Assembly: GCF_042652345.1 (NCBI RefSeq)
Contig: NZ_JBHSJJ010000002.1
Coordinates: 434,001 to 498,000, forward strand
DNA: 64,000 bases
Direction: 5' to 3'
Origin: Negadavirga shengliensis
GTDB lineage: Bacteria > Bacteroidota > Bacteroidia > Cytophagales > Cyclobacteriaceae
In this document: in pieces, positions 8,271-16,859 of the stretch
How positions within the stretch are numbered: position 1 is the stretch's first letter
Layout: the number at the start of each line of letters is the position of its first letter
Translations under genes and position numbers: made by a program
Notes under the pieces: generated by a model
What the model was told of the DNA's origin: nothing
Databases searched by the model: none
The model's input: only the letters and a program-made list of their open reading frames with translations

Positions 8271-11200
8271 TTAAAAGGATAAATTGATACCCATAGAAGC
8301 GGTTCTGGATAAAGGATAGGAAGTCATGTCAAAACCCGGTGCCAAGGTATTGTTTTGATTGGCGGCCTGACCTTCCGGGTTGGCTCCTTTGTAATTGGTA
8401 AACATGGCCAGGTTTTGGATGGTAAGGTAAATCCTTGAGCTATTGAGGATTTTCAGTTTTTCAATAAACCGTCCCGAAAAGGTATAGCCAAATGTAAGGT
8501 TGGAAATTCTCAAATAACTGGCATCTTCGACCCATAAAGTAGATACCCTATGTCCCCAACTGGGCCTTACTTGGGGAATTCCTGAATGGATACCGTCTCC
8601 GGGATTTTGCCTGCTTCTCCACCGGTTTTCCCAATCCCTGTCCACATTGAAAAACCCCTGTAAATTGTCCGTCGTCTGTCTTAACCCATTCATCACTTGC
8701 CCCCCACTTTGGCCGTTAATGATAACACCTAAATCAAATCCTTTATAGGCAAAATTATTGGTAAGTCCGAAAATAAAATCGGGGTGTGGGTTTCCGATAA
8801 TGGTGTAATCCAATACGTCATTGATCAAACCATCTCCATCAATATCCCTGTATTTTACATTTCCTTCATAAACCTGTGGTGTTTTGACAATATTGGGGTC
8901 TTCCATATCCTCAGGGGTATATACCCCTTCCAGCACAAAACCAAAGAATTGGCCAATCGGCTTTCCAACTACCGATACATGCGTGGGATTACCGTCGTTG
9001 TTTCCTGCCAATATTCTAACCGTATTGTCATTTAAGGCAATTACTTTATTTCTATTGAATGCTATATTGGCATTGATGTCCCATGAAAACTCTCCCGCAT
9101 AAGGGGAGCCCCCCAATGCAATTTCCAATCCAATGTTTCTGACATTTCCCTGGTTGATGGTTTGGGAATTAAACCCGGTAATGGACGGGATCACATCATT
9201 CAACAACATGTTGTTGCTTTCCCTTCTGTACAAATCCACCAAAAGAGACATCCGGTTATTGATAAACAGGAAATCCAAACCCAAATCAATCTGATTGGAT
9301 TCTTCCCATGTCAGAAAAGGATTTGGCAGGCTCACACTCGATGCGGTCACCTGGTTATTGCCGAAAATGTAGGATCCCGCGGTAATGGAAGCCAGGTGAG
9401 CGTAATTGCCTATATTATTGTTACCGCTTTTTCCATAACTCGCCCTGATCTTGAATTCATCCAACCAATTCACCCCATTGAAAAAGTTCTCCTCAGAAAC
9501 TCTCCAGGCTCCAGCTAAGGAAGGGAACATAGCAAACCTGTTTTCACTACCAAACCTTGAAGAACCATCGGATCGGAATGTGGCTGTTAAAAGGTATTTA
9601 TCTTTCCATGCATAATTTACCCTGCCCAGATAGGATATCATACTCCATTGATTAACAGCCTCGCCCCAGGTATCAATGGCCTGCGCTGCATTGATGGTTC
9701 GTATCAAATCATTGGGAAAAGGACCTGCTCCTAAGTTAATGCTATTAGATGTGAATTTCTGGGTGGTATAGCCCAAGAGGGCGTTGATCCTATGGTCCCT
9801 TAAACTCAAATCATAATTAAGGGTGTTTTCTATCAACCAATCAAAACTATCACTCCTGCTATTGGAGGAGGCCCCTGTGCCCGGGGTTGGAGGTCTGTTG
9901 GAATCTCCTATTGTGCTGGGAATAAATTGTTCAAATTTGGATACATCAAAAATGGTATTGAGAGAAGATTTGAATCTCAGATTGGGGAGAATTTCCAGCT
10001 CTGCAAAGACAAACCCCAGGTTCCGGAAAGTATTTTGTTGCCTTTTGATTTCCTGAAGGGCAAAAAGGGGATTTACAAAACTCCAGGCTGAATGAAACCG
10101 GCTTTGAGGGGCCACAATATAAGGTTTCAAATTCCCATTTTCATCATAAGGTGTTGAAATGGGGTTGGCCCAAATACTTACCCCCAATACATCCCCTCGA
10201 TTCAGATTGGTATTGGCCCTGTCCTGTTTGATAAATGTAGGCTGAATAGAGGCTCCCAGTTTCAATTTGTCGCTGACATTGGTTTCAATTCCCAGGTTAC
10301 TGCTGATCCTTTCTATTCCCGTATGTTTAAGTACGCCTTCCTGTTTAAAATATCCCAAACTGAAATTGATCCTGGAATCCTTAGTTCCCTTTTGCATGCT
10401 AAAATTATGATCCTGGATCATGGCCGTTTGAAGGATCAAGTCATACCAGTCCGTTCCTCTTCCGGAAAGCGCATCAAGGTTCCTGTATTCCTCGGGATAA
10501 TCGTCGAGTGTGGGTTCACGGTTCTCTGTCTGTCTTACGCCTATATCTATCCTGTCTCGCTGAAACTGGGCAAATTCCCTTTGATTAAGCAGATTTGGCC
10601 TGCCCTTCTGAGGAACTTGCTGAACACCAACCATTGAGGAGAAATTGACTGTGGTCTGCTCAAACTCTCCTTTTTTTGTGGTAATCATGATTACCCCATT
10701 AGCTCCCCTAGAACCATAAATGGCAGTAGATGAAGCATCTTTTAATACCGTTATGGATTCAATATTATTCGGATCAATAAACACCAATGGATTAAGATTC
10801 TGGTTCATCCCTGAAGAGTACGGCATGCCGTCGATTACATATAAAGGTTCGTTTCCAGCACCCAATGAACCGCTCCCTCTAATTTTAACCGAGGTTCCGG
10901 CCCCAGGTGCACCTGAAACCTGTTGGATCTGAACCCCGGCAACCTGGCCTATCATTTTTTGGTCTATGGTTGAAACGGGAAGATTTTTGATAGATTCCTG
11001 GTTTACCGTTGCTACGGAACCGGTGACGTCTTCCCTCTTCTGCGTTCCATATCCCACCACAACCACTTCCTCAAGGGCTTCGGAATCGGACTCCATCCTG
11101 ACATCAAAAACCCTCGTGGTACCGACCTTCAACTCCACTTTTTTCATTCCAATAAAGCTGAAGGCGAGCACAGACTCTTCGGAAGTCACCGACAAATCAA

Positions 11201-11717
11201 ATACCCCATCAAGCCCTGTCACCGTACCGTTATGGGTTCCTACTTCCAAAATGGACACCCCCGGAATAGGCTCATCAGACTCATCCACTACCTTTCCACT
11301 CACCGGGATGGCTACCTGCTCCAAGATACTCACGGGCTGGTAACCCTTGTCGGGAGTGATTTGTCTCCGTACAATGATGTTGTTGTTGATCTGTTTAAAG
11401 AGGAGGCCTGTTTGTTTGGATATCTCCACCAGCACCTCATACAGGTTTTCTTTTTTGCCCACTACGAGCAAATCAGTACTTTTCAACTCCCGGTTGGAAT
11501 AAACGAAGTTGAGGTCTGTTTCCCTTTCTATTTCACGAAATGCCTGAGGAACACTGGTTTCATTAAATTCAATATTTAACTGGATCTCATCGATGCGTTT
11601 GACTTGGGCATTGCCATTCCAGGCAAAAAGTACCGTGATCGTCAAGCACTGGACCAATGATATTTGTAGTATTTTTTTGGACATGGCCAAAAGGTGCGAC
11701 CGTAAGTTTTTTTTCAT
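8271..11717 (-). CDS. SusC/RagA-family TonB-dependent receptor with STN domain
   Basis: About 1148 residues. The open frame reaches 11744, but the ATG at 11717 starts a normal signal peptide (MKKNLRSHLL, ending NAQ) and is preferred. Order of parts: signal peptide, STN domain (about 45-115), carboxypeptidase-regulatory-like domain with PGVSILEVGTHNGTVTGLDG, the EVVVVGYGTQ motif, plug domain (NIESITVLKDASSTAIYG), and a 22-strand barrel ending in the typical terminal Phe (SMGINLSF). It pairs with the SusD at 6743 for TonB-driven glycan uptake. Its STN domain would signal to the FecR at 11862. An RNA structure candidate lies just upstream at 11760-11796. Confidence 0.97.
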   Translation of the reverse strand: MKKNLRSHLLAMSKKILQISLVQCLTITVLFAWNGNAQVKRIDEIQLNIEFNETSVPQAFREIERETDLNFVYSNRELKSTDLLVVGKKENLYEVLVEISKQTGLLFKQINNNIIVRRQITPDKGYQPVSILEQVAIPVSGKVVDESDEPIPGVSILEVGTHNGTVTGLDGVFDLSVTSEESVLAFSFIGMKKVELKVGTTRVFDVRMESDSEALEEVVVVGYGTQKREDVTGSVATVNQESIKNLPVSTIDQKMIGQVAGVQIQQVSGAPGAGTSVKIRGSGSLGAGNEPLYVIDGMPYSSGMNQNLNPLVFIDPNNIESITVLKDASSTAIYGSRGANGVIMITTKKGEFEQTTVNFSSMVGVQQVPQKGRPNLLNQREFAQFQRDRIDIGVRQTENREPTLDDYPEEYRNLDALSGRGTDWYDLILQTAMIQDHNFSMQKGTKDSRINFSLGYFKQEGVLKHTGIERISSNLGIETNVSDKLKLGASIQPTFIKQDRANTNLNRGDVLGVSIWANPISTPYDENGNLKPYIVAPQSRFHSAWSFVNPLFALQEIKRQQNTFRNLGFVFAELEILPNLRFKSSLNTIFDVSKFEQFIPSTIGDSNRPPTPGTGASSNSRSDSFDWLIENTLNYDLSLRDHRINALLGYTTQKFTSNSINLGAGPFPNDLIRTINAAQAIDTWGEAVNQWSMISYLGRVNYAWKDKYLLTATFRSDGSSRFGSENRFAMFPSLAGAWRVSEENFFNGVNWLDEFKIRASYGKSGNNNIGNYAHLASITAGSYIFGNNQVTASSVSLPNPFLTWEESNQIDLGLDFLFINNRMSLLVDLYRRESNNMLLNDVIPSITGFNSQTINQGNVRNIGLEIALGGSPYAGEFSWDINANIAFNRNKVIALNDNTVRILAGNNDGNPTHVSVVGKPIGQFFGFVLEGVYTPEDMEDPNIVKTPQVYEGNVKYRDIDGDGLINDVLDYTIIGNPHPDFIFGLTNNFAYKGFDLGVIINGQSGGQVMNGLRQTTDNLQGFFNVDRDWENRWRSRQNPGDGIHSGIPQVRPSWGHRVSTLWVEDASYLRISNLTFGYTFSGRFIEKLKILNSSRIYLTIQNLAMFTNYKGANPEGQAANQNNTLAPGFDMTSYPLSRTASMGINLSF

Positions 11718-11759
11718 AACTTTACAATGTTTAAGCTTTAGCAAAGGAGTTTAAATTTC

Positions 11760-11796
11760 ACCCACCAAAAGCCAGCTTTCGGTGGGTTAAGGCTGG
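11760..11796 (-). promoter_or_regulatory. Candidate H-type RNA pseudoknot in the susC leader
   Basis: In the minus-strand RNA, CCAGC (11796-11792) can pair with GCTGG (11776-11772), and ACCCACC (11787-11781) with GGTGGGT (11766-11760). The two stems interleave, with loops of 4-5 nt, which is the geometry of an H-type pseudoknot. It ends about 43 nt upstream of the susC ATG at 11717, between fecR and susC. Complementarity is exact for both stems. A regulatory function is inferred from position only. Confidence 0.45.
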
Positions 11797-11861
11797 AGGT
11801 GTTGGCGCACTTTCAGCCTTTTCATTTTTCCTGTTTTTCACATAGGCATCAAATGGGTTTG

Positions 11862-12947
11862 TTACTCAAATATGATTGTCACTTCTTTTCCTTTGATCCG
11901 GTAATCTATCCGGACACCATACCCTAATCCATCCAGAATATTTTTCAATGTCTCATCCTGGTATTTCCCTGTTACTTTCAATTCTTTGTCCTTGAAGTTG
12001 ACCAGTTTGATCTGGACACCATACCATTTTTCGAGGGTACGCATGGCCGTTTCAAAAGGCGTGTTGTCGAAAACAATGGTCTTGTGCATCCAGGCGGTTA
12101 CGTATTCCACGTCTATCTTTCGTCGTTTCCAGTTTCCGCCGTCCGGCGCAGACAAAATCCCCTCCCCGGGCGATATCTTTTCTCTATGGTCCCCCTGCTG
12201 CTCCTTTACCTCTACCAATCCCGCCACGAGGGAAATTTCCGTCATTTCATCTTTAAAGGCCTTGATATTAAAAGAAGTGCCCAAAACCTGTGTGGAAAGC
12301 CCCCCGGCATGGACAATAAAGGGTTTAAGGGTATCTCTGGCTACCACAAAAAATGCCTCGCCTTCCAAAAAAATCTCTCTTTCCTGGCCCGTAAAACTTT
12401 CCTTAAACCTGATTTGGCTTCCGGAATTCAAAGTCACTACCGATCCGTCACTCAAGGTAATGGTAGATTTGACACCCAGTGGCGTTTCGTAAACCTGCCA
12501 ATTGGAAGTAACAACAGTTTCCTCTTCCTTCCTTTCTCCAAAAAATACCCATGATAGACCAAGTGCCAATGCAAACAACAAAACAGCTGCATACCTCCAA
12601 AATGATAGCCATTTCTGACTTTTTTCTGCCGTTTTGCTCAATATGGCTTCGGATGAGATGGGAACAACCAGCACGTCCTGCTGAGCGCTATTTTTCCGAC
12701 CCACCCCAATTTTAATGTTCTTCCAAATATCGATCTTATCACTTTCCGAAAGACCACCTGCCTGTTTGTGCCGCTCCTCCAGGTGCAATACGATCTTCCT
12801 GGCCAAAAGAATATTTTCCCTGTAATCCGGATTTTCCTCCAGGTATCGATCCCAACGAACATTACTTTTATTATTGGGATGAAGTACCCATTTTCTGAAC
12901 TCCGGATCCAGAACAAAATCTTCTACGGTATAATTTGACAATCCCAT
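11862..12947 (-). CDS. FecR-family anti-sigma factor
   Basis: 361 residues starting with ATG at 12947. A cytoplasmic N-terminal part includes DPEFRKWVLHP and RWDRYLEENPDY. One transmembrane helix lies at about 115-136. The periplasmic FecR domain follows, with LSDGSVVTLNSGSQI and EGEAFFVVARD, then a C-terminal DUF4974 domain (from about 285: TIVFDNTPFETAMRTLEKWYGV). It should control the ECF sigma factor at 13998 and be released by the STN domain of the next gene, susC. It is unusual that about 1 kb of unrelated sequence separates it from that sigma gene. Confidence 0.93.
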   Translation of the reverse strand: MGLSNYTVEDFVLDPEFRKWVLHPNNKSNVRWDRYLEENPDYRENILLARKIVLHLEERHKQAGGLSESDKIDIWKNIKIGVGRKNSAQQDVLVVPISSEAILSKTAEKSQKWLSFWRYAAVLLFALALGLSWVFFGERKEEETVVTSNWQVYETPLGVKSTITLSDGSVVTLNSGSQIRFKESFTGQEREIFLEGEAFFVVARDTLKPFIVHAGGLSTQVLGTSFNIKAFKDEMTEISLVAGLVEVKEQQGDHREKISPGEGILSAPDGGNWKRRKIDVEYVTAWMHKTIVFDNTPFETAMRTLEKWYGVQIKLVNFKDKELKVTGKYQDETLKNILDGLGYGVRIDYRIKGKEVTIIFE

Positions 12948-13207
12948 AAAAACTGCTTTTCAAAGCAAAGAGGTGAAAAGCAGGAAAATGTATCCTTCAA
13001 AAATCCGGTTTTTTTAAAAATTTTTTCTCCTCATCCGAGTTTATTACTAAAGTTGATATAAATGACTCGAAATCAAACAGCTATTAACCATTAAGGGGAT
13101 AAAACACCTTAATTGCCTAACTTCTTAATGGTTTAAAATTTTTTTTACTCGAACAATTATAGTCAAACGGAACACTTAATACAAAACCACTGCTGTCGGC
13201 CAACATG

Positions 13208-13645
13208 CTATCTGTATCCACCAAGCGATATTTCTTTCAGTGGGTTTCCTCCATCTATAAATAATTTCCCTTCTTTTGTCAATGCTCTGGCAATTCTAAA
13301 TAAAGCTTGCGTTTCGATTTCAGGGTGTCGTCCGTCCAAGGCTCCAACCCTTACAGCAATTGCCATGTCAAACAGTTTTTCACCATTTTCAAGGCCGAAA
13401 TTTTCTATTGCAACTTGTCTAAACGAAAGTCTACCTGTTTCAATTTCTGTTTGTGAGCCTGCGATGGCCTGTTGAATAGCTTTAGCAGAACGGTCTACGG
13501 CAAGAATATGTCCGTTACCGATTCGTTTTGAAATTTCCCTTGCAGCTGCTCCTGTGCCACAACCAATTTCTAATATACGGATTCCGCTTTTCAATGGAAG
13601 CGCATTTACAATTTCCAGTAGTCTTTGAGAGATTCTCTGTGGCAT
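13208..13645 (-). CDS. Small SAM-dependent class I methyltransferase
   Basis: 145 residues with the Rossmann-fold methyltransferase motif I (LEIGCGTGAAA, about residues 25-35), the acidic end of strand 2 (LAVDRSAKAI) and a motif IV region (FDMAIAVRVGALDGRHPE). The substrate is unknown. The start codon lies 6 bp after the stop of a 56-codon ORF on the same strand. Both sit between an ECF sigma gene and its expected anti-sigma partner, so the pair looks like an insertion into that operon. Confidence 0.8.
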   Translation of the reverse strand: MPQRISQRLLEIVNALPLKSGIRILEIGCGTGAAAREISKRIGNGHILAVDRSAKAIQQAIAGSQTEIETGRLSFRQVAIENFGLENGEKLFDMAIAVRVGALDGRHPEIETQALFRIARALTKEGKLFIDGGNPLKEISLGGYR

Positions 13646-13651
13646 ATTCGT

Positions 13652-13822
13652 TTACTCTGTACCCATCATTTTCGTTACTTCTTCAACTACTTTCCCGGTT
13701 TCATCGGTCCCTTCCACTTTGGGTCCTGTTTCGCATGTCTCCTTTGTATGAATATCATCGTTGTTATTTTCTGCCTTTCCTCGATTTTTAGTTTCCTGCG
13801 AATCTAGCTCAGAGGTTTTCAT
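13652..13822 (-). CDS. Small hydrophilic protein of 56 residues, function unknown
   Basis: An ATG-to-TAA frame (MKTSELDSQETKN... to ...TKMMGTE) rich in Glu, Lys, Asp and Thr, with no membrane segment and a single Cys. It overlaps the end of the dihydrofolate-reductase-family fragment by 14 bases and ends 6 bases before the methyltransferase ATG. This tight packing suggests translation as part of one transcript. No family was recognised. It could be a genuine small gene or an accidental frame. Confidence 0.45.
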   Translation of the reverse strand: MKTSELDSQETKNRGKAENNNDDIHTKETCETGPKVEGTDETGKVVEEVTKMMGTE

Positions 13823-13997
13823 CCTTCCTTTCGTAATGCAGCAGTACCACGCCTGACGGGGATGTTTGCACTTTTTTCAGGCTCAATCCTATTCCTCTTT
13901 TGATTTCATTGAAAAGTGGTACGCCTTCTCCCAGGATAACGGGGTGTATAGCAAGCCTGTACTCATCTATCATGTTCAGATTCATGAATGTGGTGAT
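13809..13997 (-). pseudogene. 3' fragment of a dihydrofolate-reductase / RibD-C-domain family gene
   Basis: Reading from about 13997 to TGA at 13809-13811 gives a peptide beginning ITTFMNLNMIDEYRL and continuing through IHPVILGEGVPLFNEIKR and TSPSGVVLLHYERK. This is the characteristic C-terminal part of the RibD-like dihydrofolate reductase family (the YIDEYRL...HPVxLGxGxPLF block). The NADPH-binding N-terminal two thirds are absent. The codon immediately upstream in frame is the TAG that ends the ECF sigma gene. The remnant therefore abuts that gene exactly, marking a recombination or insertion junction. Confidence 0.8.
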
Positions 13998-14702
13998 CTA
14001 AAAAATAAATAGGGAATTCAAGAATACAGCAAAAGAAACAAATGATTTTTTCATGGTTTGAATGGCTTTCCAGGTCAGCGTATAGGCCGACCTGATATTG
14101 ATATCCATAAGCCTGGCCACTTCCTCATAAGTCAATTTCTCAAAAAAAACATAATGAATCACCTCCCTTTGCCTTACCGGAAGACCGGACAGGGCTTTAT
14201 CAAGCTTTTTGTTGCTGAGGGATATTTCCTGGGTTTCAATCAGCTCATCTTCTGATGAAGGCTGAAAGGTTTCTTTACTAAAAAATTCGCCAAGCTCATG
14301 TTTTTTCCCTTTAATTTCCTTTCCAATTTCACGCTGTATCTTGTTTGAAAGTGCCCGGAAAAGGTAAAATTTTATGCACACATCATGGGCCAATTGAGCC
14401 CGGTAATGCCACAGATCAATAAAAACATCCTGGATACAATCTTTGATCAAAGCATGACCGTCAGTAATGCTCTTCCCAAACCGGAACAGATCATCCACGT
14501 ATAGGATATATATTTGCTCAAAAGCCTTTTGATCACCGTTTCTAAGACGGTCCCACAGGCAGACATCCGCCGCCTGGGATTCATTATTTGGGTTGGATTG
14601 GCGCAAAAGGTTTATTGTTTTAACAAACCAATATATTTGGATTTTTCTATAATACCAAAAAAAGTATCGGATTGGCTTGTTTATACAATTAAACTTCCTC
14701 AA
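13998..14702 (-). CDS. ECF-type RNA polymerase sigma factor
   Basis: Region 2 is seen in AFEQIYILYVDDLFRFGKSI and IQDVFIDLWHYRAQL. Region 4 is in LPVRQREVIHYVFFEKLTYEEVARLMDINIRSAYTLTWKAI. The open frame begins with TTG at 14702 (234 residues). The first 30 or so residues are basic and aromatic and unlike the family, so a later start is likely, for example the TTG at 14606. It ends in a hydrophobic tail. Its expected FecR partner (11862-12947) lies about 1 kb downstream, behind a foreign-looking insert that begins at the stop codon of this gene. Confidence 0.88.
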   Translation of the reverse strand: MRKFNCINKPIRYFFWYYRKIQIYWFVKTINLLRQSNPNNESQAADVCLWDRLRNGDQKAFEQIYILYVDDLFRFGKSITDGHALIKDCIQDVFIDLWHYRAQLAHDVCIKFYLFRALSNKIQREIGKEIKGKKHELGEFFSKETFQPSSEDELIETQEISLSNKKLDKALSGLPVRQREVIHYVFFEKLTYEEVARLMDINIRSAYTLTWKAIQTMKKSFVSFAVFLNSLFIF

Positions 14703-14865
14703 ATCTTTGCAAGCCGGTAATCATCTGCTGGTCGATCCGAATCATCTCGACAGTAAGCAGGTTGGTATGATCAACCATGGTTTCACAATATGGGATAATA
14801 GTTAAATCAAGAATACATTCATAAAGGGGCTTGTCAACCAATGCCCTTTCTGGAAGGACTAACCC
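14689..14865 (-). pseudogene. Possible C-terminal remnant of an unidentified gene
   Basis: A frame without a good start codon reads from about 14865 to TAA at 14689-14691. It gives a protein-like sequence ending in VEMIRIDQQMITGLQRFEEV, preceded by LVDKPLYECILDLTIIPYC. Composition and helical periodicity look like a genuine protein terminus. It overlaps the doubtful 5' end of the sigma frame. The family was not recognised, and it may be chance. Confidence 0.3.
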
Positions 14866-15032
14866 TCACATTTTTTGCTCCGTTTACTTTCATGGTTTCC
14901 GTGTACGAGTTCAAAAAAAGGTAAAAAGAAAAGCCATTGGTTTCCCAGATGGCTTCTCTCTCTTTGATTTTGTAAGTTTAGCAATTATCAGCTTCGTTCT
15001 TACCGAACGTAATTCACTTTGGGTTAAGCGGA
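14703..15032. other. Intergenic region between susD and the ECF sigma gene
   Basis: These roughly 330 bases hold the possible gene remnant (14689-14865) and an intrinsic terminator for the SusC/SusD operon at 14920-14955. Nothing else was recognised. Confidence 0.5.
14920..14955 (-). terminator. Intrinsic terminator of the 22.3-15.0 kb Sus operon
   Basis: In minus-strand sense, AAGCCAT (14955-14949) and ATGGCTT (14937-14931) form a 7-bp stem with an 11-nt loop, followed at once by TTCTTTTTACC. The position, about 80 bp after the SusD stop, fits a rho-independent terminator. Confidence 0.65.
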
Positions 15033-16859
15033 TTAGTCCCAGCCTGAATTTTGCTCCAAATTAGGATTCAATAAAATATGGGATTGGGGTATAGGATAGT
15101 AATACTTTTTGTCTTCCCACTCGCGTGAAATATTATCCAACCAAATGATTTCACCGGAATTCCCGTTCCGCAATTTATGAGGGTCTGCCTGGACATCAAT
15201 ATAGGTGACACCATCCACCCTTTGGGAGGGCTCCTCAGTAAAGAAATAAACATCCGGGGTACCATCATTGTTGAGGTCAATCAATTGATTGGCAGAGGGC
15301 ACGTAAATTCCGCTCCACTGCATTTCCATAAGTTCCCCCCTTTTCCACCTGACAAGGTCATAAAACCTAAACCCCTCCATGGCAAGCTCTATCCCCCGCT
15401 CTCTTCTTACCTCCAAGAGTACCGGATCTGCAATATCCGGAAAATAAACCTGTTGTAGATAAGGGTCTACTGAAGCAGGAAGCGTTTGCGTACCGCCTGT
15501 AATCCCGGCCCGCTCTCTTAAAGCACCAACGGTCATTCTCCAGGTTTCGTCGCTCATTTCTCCCAGTTCAGCTTTGGCTTCCGCATAGTTCAGAAGTATT
15601 TCCGCATATCGAAACAGCGAAACCGCGTTGACATTATTGTTTCCCCCATCAATCGCCACATCATCCATGGACCATTTAATAGGCTGATAGCCTGTATAAG
15701 TATAGGTAAAGGCGGGTGGAGCCGGCACACTTTCTCCTGCATTTATCCGCCGATAACCCGCGGTCCTGATGGTTTGCTGAAGCCGCTTATCCCTTCCCTG
15801 TACTTCTTCCGAAAAAACCATTGTTTGATAATTTTCGGTATTGGTAAAGGGTGTGCCATCTATATTCAAGTAAGTGTGAATAAATGGCCTGATAAACGAA
15901 AAGCGTATTCCGGTAGTCGCACTGGTATAATACCAGTTTGCCGCGTGCCGGATGCCAAAGTTATTGGATAATACCACCGCCAATAGTATTTCCGAACTCA
16001 CCACTGTTTCGCTGGTAAACAGTTGTCTGTAGGATAAATCATCCCCTCCTGCCCGGTTCAAACTGTACGTTCCGGAATTAATGAGGTGCTCTGCAGCTGA
16101 TATGGATTCTCTCAACCAGTTTTCCGCGGAGGCATTCAGCCCCAGGTCCGCATGGTATTTCCTGAATGTTCCTTCAAACAGTGCTATCCTGGATTTCAGC
16201 GCCAAAGCTACATCCCGGGTAATCAGTGTTCTGGATGGTTCATTGGCGTCCCGAATGTTTGCAATCGCAAAATTGATGTCAGCCAAAACATTTTCCATCA
16301 CCATTTGCCGTGGGTCTTGAGAAGCATATAATTTGGGATCCTGAACATCCAGCGGCACATCTATCCAAGGCACATCTCCATACCGCTTTACTTTTTCAAA
16401 ATAAAACCATGCCCTGAAAAAACGTGCAAGGGCATTGTAATGATTGCGTACCTCTTCCGGGATCTCGGGGTTTACATTGTTGACGAGAAAATAATTGATG
16501 TTTCTCAATGCCCCCCATCCCCAATTCCAATCTCCTCCCAGGGCGACCAAGTCATAACCGGATGCGGATGTATTGTCATTGACCCTGGAACTGTATACGC
16601 CGGCTCGCAGAAAATCAGGGGCATTTCTTCTTGCCGCATAATCCGAAATTGCATCCGCTTGATGCACATTATTGGCAGAAGGCAACCAATCGTAAAACGA
16701 GTTGGAATATAACCTGAGTCCGCTTTCGCTTCCAAATACTGCTGAATTGTCCGCGGTATCCACAGGCAGCTCTTCCAAATCACAGGAGAACAGCGTTAAC
16801 ATCACTATTCCCATGCCTATATATCTATTTATACTTGAACTTTTCATTTTTGCTGTCAT
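15033..16859 (-). CDS. SusD/RagB-family outer-membrane glycan-binding lipoprotein
   Basis: 608 residues, lipobox TLFSC at about residues 21-25, then the SusD N-terminal helices (GLRLYSNSFYDWLPS), the central ALARFFRAWFYFEKVKRYGDVPWID block and a C-terminal RRERGIELAMEGFRFYDLVRWKRG signature. It is longer than the SusD at 6743 and clearly a different subfamily. The ATG directly abuts the TAA of susC (no intervening base), so the two are translationally coupled. It is the surface binding partner of the SusC at 16860. The ligand is unknown. Confidence 0.96.
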   Translation of the reverse strand: MTAKMKSSSINRYIGMGIVMLTLFSCDLEELPVDTADNSAVFGSESGLRLYSNSFYDWLPSANNVHQADAISDYAARRNAPDFLRAGVYSSRVNDNTSASGYDLVALGGDWNWGWGALRNINYFLVNNVNPEIPEEVRNHYNALARFFRAWFYFEKVKRYGDVPWIDVPLDVQDPKLYASQDPRQMVMENVLADINFAIANIRDANEPSRTLITRDVALALKSRIALFEGTFRKYHADLGLNASAENWLRESISAAEHLINSGTYSLNRAGGDDLSYRQLFTSETVVSSEILLAVVLSNNFGIRHAANWYYTSATTGIRFSFIRPFIHTYLNIDGTPFTNTENYQTMVFSEEVQGRDKRLQQTIRTAGYRRINAGESVPAPPAFTYTYTGYQPIKWSMDDVAIDGGNNNVNAVSLFRYAEILLNYAEAKAELGEMSDETWRMTVGALRERAGITGGTQTLPASVDPYLQQVYFPDIADPVLLEVRRERGIELAMEGFRFYDLVRWKRGELMEMQWSGIYVPSANQLIDLNNDGTPDVYFFTEEPSQRVDGVTYIDVQADPHKLRNGNSGEIIWLDNISREWEDKKYYYPIPQSHILLNPNLEQNSGWD

